Positions 5,864 to 9,202 of a DNA stretch of 9,202 nucleotides are shown in pieces; position 1 is the stretch's first letter, and every line of letters begins with the position of its first letter. Below the pieces are notes generated by a model. It ran no database searches. It was not told where the DNA came from and was given only the letters and a program-made list of their open reading frames with translations. A program made the translations under genes and the position numbers. Source of the DNA: Actinomycetes bacterium (lineage in GTDB: Bacteria; Actinomycetota; Actinomycetes; Propionibacteriales; Propionibacteriaceae); NCBI GenBank assembly GCA_023443125.1, contig JAEZVO010000002.1, forward strand, positions 1-9,202, in the 5' to 3' direction.

Positions 5864-7597
5864 ATGACTCGCATTCAGCCCAAACCCGTGCAGCAGCCCA
5901 CCCCTATGCCGGTACACCGGTACACGCCGTTCGTGCCCGTTGATGTGCCCGACCGCACCTGGCCCACAAAGAAAATTGAGAAGGCGCCGCGCTGGCTCAG
6001 CACCGACCTGCGCGACGGCAACCAGGCCCTCATCGACCCGATGACGCCCACCCGCAAGCTGCGCATGTTCCAGTTGCTCACCGAGATCGGCTACAAGGAA
6101 ATTGAGATCGGATTTCCGTCGGCGTCGCAGACCGATTTCGACTTCGTCCGCAAGCTCATCGAGGACGATCTCATCCCCGACGATGTCACCGTCTCGGTGC
6201 TGACCCAAGCGCGCGAAGATCTCATCGAGCGCACGGCGCAGTCGCTCGTCGGTGCTCGTCGCGCCAACATCCACATGTACAACGCAACGGCGGAGCTGTT
6301 CCGACGTGTGGTGTTCCGCATGAGCGAGCAGGAATGTAAAGACCTCGCCGTGTTCGGCACCGAGCTGGTGATGAAGTACGCCGACAAGTACTTGGGCGAT
6401 GTGGAGTTCGGCTACCAGTACTCGCCTGAGATCTTCACGCAAACGCCCACCGACTTCGCCGTCGAGGTGTGCAATGCCGTCGGCGACGTGTGGCAGCCCA
6501 ACGCCGAGCGCGAGATCATCTTCAACCTGCCGGCCACCGTCGAGCGCTCGACACCGAACACCTACGCCGACCAGATCGAATACTTCTGCCGCAACGTGAA
6601 CAACCGGGAGCACGTGGTCGTGTCGCTCCACCCGCACAACGACCGCGGCACCGCGGTGGCGGCGACGGAGCTCGGCCAGATGGCCGGCGCGGACCGCGTC
6701 GAGGGATGCCTGTTCGGGCACGGCGAGCGCACGGGCAATGTCGATCTGGTGACCCTGGCGCTCAACCTGTACACGCAAGGCGTCGACCCTCAGCTCGATT
6801 TCTCGCACATCGACGACGTGCGCCGCACCGTCGAGTACTGCACTGGGCTGCCCGTGCCGGCGCGCCAGCCATACTCGGGTGACCTGGTGTACACGGCGTT
6901 CTCCGGTTCCCACCAGGACGCCATCAAGAAGGGCCTGGAAGACCTCGAGCGCCAGGCTGAGGAGCAGGGCAAGCGCCTGCACGACATCGCCTGGGAAGCG
7001 CCCTACCTGCCCATCGATCCACACGACGTGGGCCGCAACTACGAGGCCGTGATCCGCGTGAACTCGCAGTCGGGCAAGGGCGGCATGGCCTACCTGATGA
7101 AGTCCGAGTTCAAGATGGACCTGCCGCGTCGGCTGCAAATGGAGTTCTCTCGCGTCGTGCAGCAGCACACCGATACCGTCGGCGGCGAAGTGTCGCCCCA
7201 GCAGATCTACGACATCTTCACGACGGAGTACCTCGCCGAGGGCGCGTGGTCGCTGGAGAAGGTGTCGTCGACAGACAGCAACGGCACGTTCAAGCTCACC
7301 ACCGTGGTGAACAACGACCGCGGGCAGGACATCAGCTACGAGGGCGAAGGCAACGGCCCCGTGTCGGCGTTCATCGATTCGCTCACCCGCGCTGGTCTGC
7401 ACATTCGCGTGCTGGACTACAAAGAGCACGCGCTGAGCACCGGTGGCGACGCGCAGGCTGCGTCGTACGTGGAGTGCGAAATCGGGCCCGACGACGACGC
7501 CAAGGTGTTCTGGGGCGTGGGCGTCGATGCGAGCATCACCAACTCGTCGCTCAAGGCCATCTTGAGCGCCGTCAACCGGGCCATCCGCAACCACTGA
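5864..7597 (+). CDS. leuA: 2-isopropylmalate synthase
   Basis: LeuA, 577 residues, makes 2-isopropylmalate from acetyl-CoA and 2-oxoisovalerate, the first committed step of leucine synthesis. The TIM-barrel catalytic part carries STDLRDGNQALIDPM (residues 46-60) with metal ligand Asp51, EIGFPSASQTD (81-91), LHPHNDRG (255-262) with metal ligands His256 and His258, and GHGERTGN (285-292). The C-terminal part from about residue 440 is the leucine-binding regulatory domain, recognisable from GTFKLTTVVNNDRG (474-487) and GNGPVSAF (496-503), so feedback inhibition by leucine is expected. Length and motifs fit the long actinobacterial LeuA form. The ATG at 5864 has AGGAG at 5852-5856. The gene stands alone, with no leuB, leuC or leuD next to it. 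Control by a leucine leader peptide and RNA structure upstream is likely. Confidence 0.96.
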   Translation: MTRIQPKPVQQPTPMPVHRYTPFVPVDVPDRTWPTKKIEKAPRWLSTDLRDGNQALIDPMTPTRKLRMFQLLTEIGYKEIEIGFPSASQTDFDFVRKLIEDDLIPDDVTVSVLTQAREDLIERTAQSLVGARRANIHMYNATAELFRRVVFRMSEQECKDLAVFGTELVMKYADKYLGDVEFGYQYSPEIFTQTPTDFAVEVCNAVGDVWQPNAEREIIFNLPATVERSTPNTYADQIEYFCRNVNNREHVVVSLHPHNDRGTAVAATELGQMAGADRVEGCLFGHGERTGNVDLVTLALNLYTQGVDPQLDFSHIDDVRRTVEYCTGLPVPARQPYSGDLVYTAFSGSHQDAIKKGLEDLERQAEEQGKRLHDIAWEAPYLPIDPHDVGRNYEAVIRVNSQSGKGGMAYLMKSEFKMDLPRRLQMEFSRVVQQHTDTVGGEVSPQQIYDIFTTEYLAEGAWSLEKVSSTDSNGTFKLTTVVNNDRGQDISYEGEGNGPVSAFIDSLTRAGLHIRVLDYKEHALSTGGDAQAASYVECEIGPDDDAKVFWGVGVDASITNSSLKAILSAVNRAIRNH

Positions 7598-7600
7598 GCG

Positions 7601-7636
7601 GGGTTTCGATACGCGAGCTGCGCTCGCTACTCAACC
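7601..7636 (+). repeat. Palindromic repeat module, forward copy 1
   Basis: This short extragenic module reads GTTTCGATACGC, a 6-bp hairpin GCGAGC-TGC-GCTCGC (7613-7627), then CTACTCAACC. It starts 4 nt after the leuA stop and is the mirror form of the reverse modules nearby. Such REP/MITE-like palindromes are familiar in actinobacterial intergenic DNA. Confidence 0.75.
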
Positions 7637-7650
7637 GCCAGGGCTCCCGG

Positions 7651-7666
7651 CCGTCGAGTAGCGGCC
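7651..7666 (-). repeat. Partial reverse module of the palindromic repeat
   Basis: CCGTCGAGTAGCGGC matches the start of the complete reverse modules at 7681 and 7781, after which the copy diverges (CGCGCTCTCC). It lacks the GCGTATCGAGAC end and appears to be a truncated copy. Confidence 0.55.
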
Positions 7667-7675
7667 CGCGCTCTC

Positions 7676-7716
7676 CCCGACCGTCGAGTAGCGGCGAAGC
7701 CGCGTATCGAGACGCA
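7676..7716 (-). repeat. Palindromic repeat module, reverse copy A
   Basis: The module holds GTCGAGTAGC, the hairpin GCGGC-GAA-GCCGC (7691-7703), and GCGTATCGAGAC. The same 41 bp recur exactly 100 bp downstream (7776-7816) with one substitution (T7705 to C7805). With forward copy 1 it bounds a 116-bp unit with inverted ends. Confidence 0.78.
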
Positions 7717-7722
7717 ACACCG

Positions 7723-7764
7723 GGATTTCGATACGCCCGCTACGCGGGCTACTCAATCACCGGG
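7723..7764 (+). repeat. Palindromic repeat module, forward copy 2
   Basis: ATTTCGATACGC is followed by the hairpin GCCCGC-TAC-GCGGGC (7735-7749) and CTACTCAATCACCGGGG. The hairpin bases differ from those of copy 1 but the pairing is kept, showing compensatory change in the stem. Confidence 0.75.
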
Positions 7765-7775
7765 GACGGCCAAAG

Positions 7776-7816
7776 CCCGACCGTCGAGTAGCGGCGAAGC
7801 CGCGCATCGAGACGCA
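7776..7816 (-). repeat. Palindromic repeat module, reverse copy B
   Basis: This is the second near-identical reverse module (hairpin 7791-7803) and closes a second unit with forward copy 2 (7723-7816). Its end, GCGCATCGAGAC, differs by one base from copy A. Confidence 0.78.
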
Positions 7817-7825
7817 GCGAGTGAA

Positions 7826-7907
7826 AAACTTCAAAATCCCTACGCAGCTTGACCAAACACCCCTAAAACGGGCTCTTCATCTCATCTGCGTACGGATTTT
7901 GAAGTTT
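7826..7907. repeat. 22-bp inverted repeat with 38-nt spacer
   Basis: Bases 7826-7847 are complementary to 7886-7907 with a single mismatch, enclosing 38 nt. The arms (beginning AAACTTCAAAATCC) are richer in A/T than the DNA around them and do not match the neighbouring palindromic modules. The arms could fold into a strong hairpin in RNA or a cruciform in DNA. No U-tract follows directly, so a simple terminator is not the obvious reading; a small non-autonomous element or a protein-binding site is also possible. Confidence 0.7.
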
Positions 7908-7926
7908 CGTGGTGGGTGAGGGTGGC

Positions 7927-7980
7927 CGGGGGCGGCCAATACCCGACCGTCGAGTACACCCGCAGGGCCGCATCGAGACG
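7927..7980 (-). repeat. Degenerate reverse palindromic module
   Basis: Bases 7927-7956 match 7761-7790 with three differences, then the internal hairpin is lost (ACACCCGCAGGGCC) before the conserved end GCATCGAGACG. It appears to be a decayed copy of the reverse module. Confidence 0.6.
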
Positions 7981-7995
7981 TATTTCCCGCCCGCC

Positions 7996-8004
7996 TGTGG
8001 ATAA
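7996..8004 (-). other. Consensus DnaA-box sequence
   Basis: TGTGGATAA is the exact complement of the DnaA box TTATCCACA. It is isolated; I see no second box, AT-rich unwinding region or replication gene nearby. It may bind DnaA as a titration or regulatory site, or be chance. Confidence 0.35.
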
Positions 8005-8067
8005 CTCCAGAACCAGCGACGAAGTGACCCTAGCGCGTGGTTCACTCGGTGCTCTGGAGGAACAATC

Positions 8068-8724
8068 ATGGTCAAACAACGACGTCTTGGCTTTGCAGTC
8101 ATCAGTAGCTTGCTACTCATTACCGTGAGCGCCTGCCAATCGAGCGAGGCTGCCACAGAGGAGCCGACTCCCAGCGCGCCCACATCGATCCGACGTGTAC
8201 CCGGCGCGGAGAGCCCTTCCCCATCTCTGTCACCGTCACCGTCGCCATCACCTTCGGAGCAGGTGATATTTCCCCCGCCCGAGCCCGGCGAGTCTGCCGA
8301 CATCACCGAGGTCCGGGAAGCCTGGGAGACATACGAAGCGACTATCGACAAGTACGCCAAAGACTCCTCTCTCAAGAATCTCGATGAGCTGACTTTTCTC
8401 ACCACGGGCGACGAGACGTTCGAGATCGTCCATTCACTAGGGAGGCTACGAGATGCGAACCTCGTTTGGGTAGGGCATGCTCAGTACTCGTCGTTGTCGA
8501 TCGACGAGCCGAGTGTTCGCAATGACGGTGTACGAGTAGCCACGGTCACAGTCTGTAAAGATTTCAGCGAATTGCAGCTTGTAGACGAGAAAACAGGCCA
8601 AGCGCCGAAAGATCAGCCAGACGACTACTTTGCTTCAAAACTCACGTCAACCACATTCTTCGAGCAAGCGCCAAACGGTAAGTGGCTCGCAAGCGGAGGC
8701 TCCGGGGAGGACGGATGCGAGTAG
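8068..8724 (+). CDS. Predicted lipoprotein with Ser/Pro linker, function unknown
   Basis: I do not recognise a named family. The 218-residue product starts with a lipoprotein signal: basic MVKQRR, a hydrophobic run (residues 7-19) and lipobox VSAC with Cys23. A low-complexity linker follows (about 29-75), rich in Pro and Ser with the stretch SPSPSLSPSPSPSPSE (49-64). It would carry the globular part away from the membrane. The folded region (about 78-218), with an amphipathic start EVREAWETYEATIDKYAKD and then a segment predicted to be beta-rich, has the look of small NTF2-like domains, but that is only an impression. Cys163 and Cys217 could form a disulfide. GGAGG at 8056-8060 supports the ATG at 8068. 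It overlaps the next gene by 10 nt, so the two exported proteins are probably made together. Confidence 0.82.
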   Translation: MVKQRRLGFAVISSLLLITVSACQSSEAATEEPTPSAPTSIRRVPGAESPSPSLSPSPSPSPSEQVIFPPPEPGESADITEVREAWETYEATIDKYAKDSSLKNLDELTFLTTGDETFEIVHSLGRLRDANLVWVGHAQYSSLSIDEPSVRNDGVRVATVTVCKDFSELQLVDEKTGQAPKDQPDDYFASKLTSTTFFEQAPNGKWLASGGSGEDGCE

Positions 8725-9107
8725 CACGTAGTCTGGCCGCCCTTACGCTCCTACTGTCATTGCTCGGATCGGCATTCGCGCACGCGGAGCCTCGTGAATG
8801 TGTGGTGCGCGACAGATCCTTCGGAGTCTGCTTGCGCTACGGCGGCTCGACGCCGGCGCCGGGTGGCGGGCATGAGAATCCAGACCGTGGTCGCCGTAAA
8901 ACGGATGCACCGCAGTGCCAGTTCCAAGGTAAACCCATCGCATGTAGCAATAATCTCGGCACGTGGGTGCCCCATCGTCAGATGTGGTGCAGCCCAGCCG
9001 AGCCACCGCCACCTCCCACGCACGCGGTGTGGCAAGGACGCGACGGCGGTGTTGTGCACCGCTGCTACCGTCCCAAAGGGGCTCTTCACAAACCAGGGTG
9101 TAGGTAG
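8715..9107 (+). CDS. Small Sec-exported Cys-containing protein, probably truncated by an insertion sequence
   Basis: The 130-residue frame overlaps the lipoprotein gene by 10 nt (ATGCGAGTAG) and has GGGGAGG at 8704-8710; the upstream ATG at 8682 is less likely because it lies deep in the lipoprotein gene and would put a basic segment before the signal peptide. Residues 1-24 are a Sec signal (MRVAR, then a Leu-rich core, AFA/AHA cleavage region). The mature part has seven Cys, among them CQFQGKPIAC (68-77), MWC (90-92) and HRC (115-117), and a Pro run (97-101). It resembles the N-terminal part of longer actinobacterial exported proteins I recall with a similar Cys pattern. From residue 123 on, codons come from what looks like the IS end at 9080, and the frame stops after nine such residues, so the true C-terminus is probably lost. 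Confidence 0.7.
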   Translation: MRVARSLAALTLLLSLLGSAFAHAEPRECVVRDRSFGVCLRYGGSTPAPGGGHENPDRGRRKTDAPQCQFQGKPIACSNNLGTWVPHRQMWCSPAEPPPPPTHAVWQGRDGGVVHRCYRPKGALHKPGCR

Positions 9108-9202
9108 CGCTGTTGGGGTTTGCGGCGTGGCGGCTGGCTGGAGGGGTCGAGGCCCTCCGAAGATGAAGGTTCCTACACGCCTCATCTGGAAGACCTCGAC
9201 GT
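9080..9202. mobile_element. End of a putative ISL3-family insertion sequence (partial)
   Basis: From 9080 the sequence begins GGCTCTTCACAAACC. GGCTCTTC is the typical start of ISL3-family terminal inverted repeats, such as those of corynebacterial elements, and the following untranslated stretch, with the hairpin GGAGGG/CCCTCC (9140-9145 and 9153-9158) and the arms GTGTAGG/CCTACAC (9098-9104 and 9172-9178), looks like the leader of such an element. No transposase codons can be confirmed before the window ends. The family makes 8-bp target duplications, so CCCAAAGG (9072-9079) should recur after the far end. The assignment rests on the terminal motif and memory of related elements. Confidence 0.5.

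Noticed and set aside
5822..7594. 590-codon open frame antisense to leuA
   Set aside because: It is the mirror of a GC-rich coding gene; its His/Val/Leu/Arg-rich translation has no recognisable motif, while the plus frame is a complete LeuA.
7601..7980. CRISPR array
   Set aside because: Repeats occur in both orientations, are palindromic and decayed, and the sequences between them are themselves related; there are no uniform unique spacers and no cas genes.
7996..8004. Replication origin
   Set aside because: There is only one DnaA box, with no AT-rich region and no replication genes such as dnaA, dnaN or repA in the window.
7863..8405. 180-codon minus-strand frame over the repeat region and lipoprotein gene
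   Set aside because: It crosses the inverted repeats and lies antisense to a gene with a good ribosome site and lipobox; its translation shows no family feature.

Overview
The window is high-GC DNA from an actinobacterium. Supporting signs are G/C-ending codons, GTG starts, several start codons that sit 6-7 nt after a TANNNT box (leaderless-type promoters), a mycobacterial-type decaprenyl/undecaprenyl diphosphate synthase motif set, and a leuA preceded by a leucine leader peptide. Gene content and order (zinc ABC operon with a Fur-family gene, recO/uppS, citrate synthase, leuA) would fit the Propionibacteriaceae. That placement is a guess from memory of gene neighbourhoods, not a computed result.

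Layout. 1-2765 (+): the 3' part of a zinc uptake operon, with overlapping or touching genes: zinc-binding lipoprotein/periplasmic-type protein (znuA-like, 5' end outside the window), ATPase (znuC-like), permease (znuB-like) and a Zur-type Fur repressor. The binding protein has a His/Asp-rich loop built of a 75-bp tandem duplication, and the permease has a His-rich cytosolic or external tail. 2770-3492 (-): recO, convergent with zur. 3523-4287 (+): uppS, divergent from recO across only 30 bp. 4299-5624 (-): citrate synthase, convergent with uppS over a candidate bidirectional hairpin terminator. 5625-5863: divergent regulatory region holding a small leader peptide with three consecutive CTT Leu codons, a perfect 11-bp stem and a possible pseudoknot ahead of leuA. 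5864-7597 (+): leuA.

7598-8067 is a 470-base non-coding stretch packed with short palindromic modules (REP/MITE-like), a 22-bp inverted repeat and an isolated consensus DnaA box. 8068-9107 (+): an overlapping pair of poorly characterised exported proteins, a Ser/Pro-linker lipoprotein and a small Sec-exported Cys-containing protein. The latter appears to be cut short by the end of an ISL3-like insertion sequence that starts near 9080 and runs out of the window.

Functionally, the first four genes form one zinc homeostasis unit. recO (repair), uppS (cell wall lipid carrier), gltA (TCA entry) and leuA (leucine synthesis) are ordinary housekeeping genes, each apparently with its own promoter. 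The least conventional content is the leuA leader, the histidine-rich expansions, and the repeat-rich and IS-broken region at the right end. I did not find evidence of a wholly new system such as a defence island or CRISPR array.
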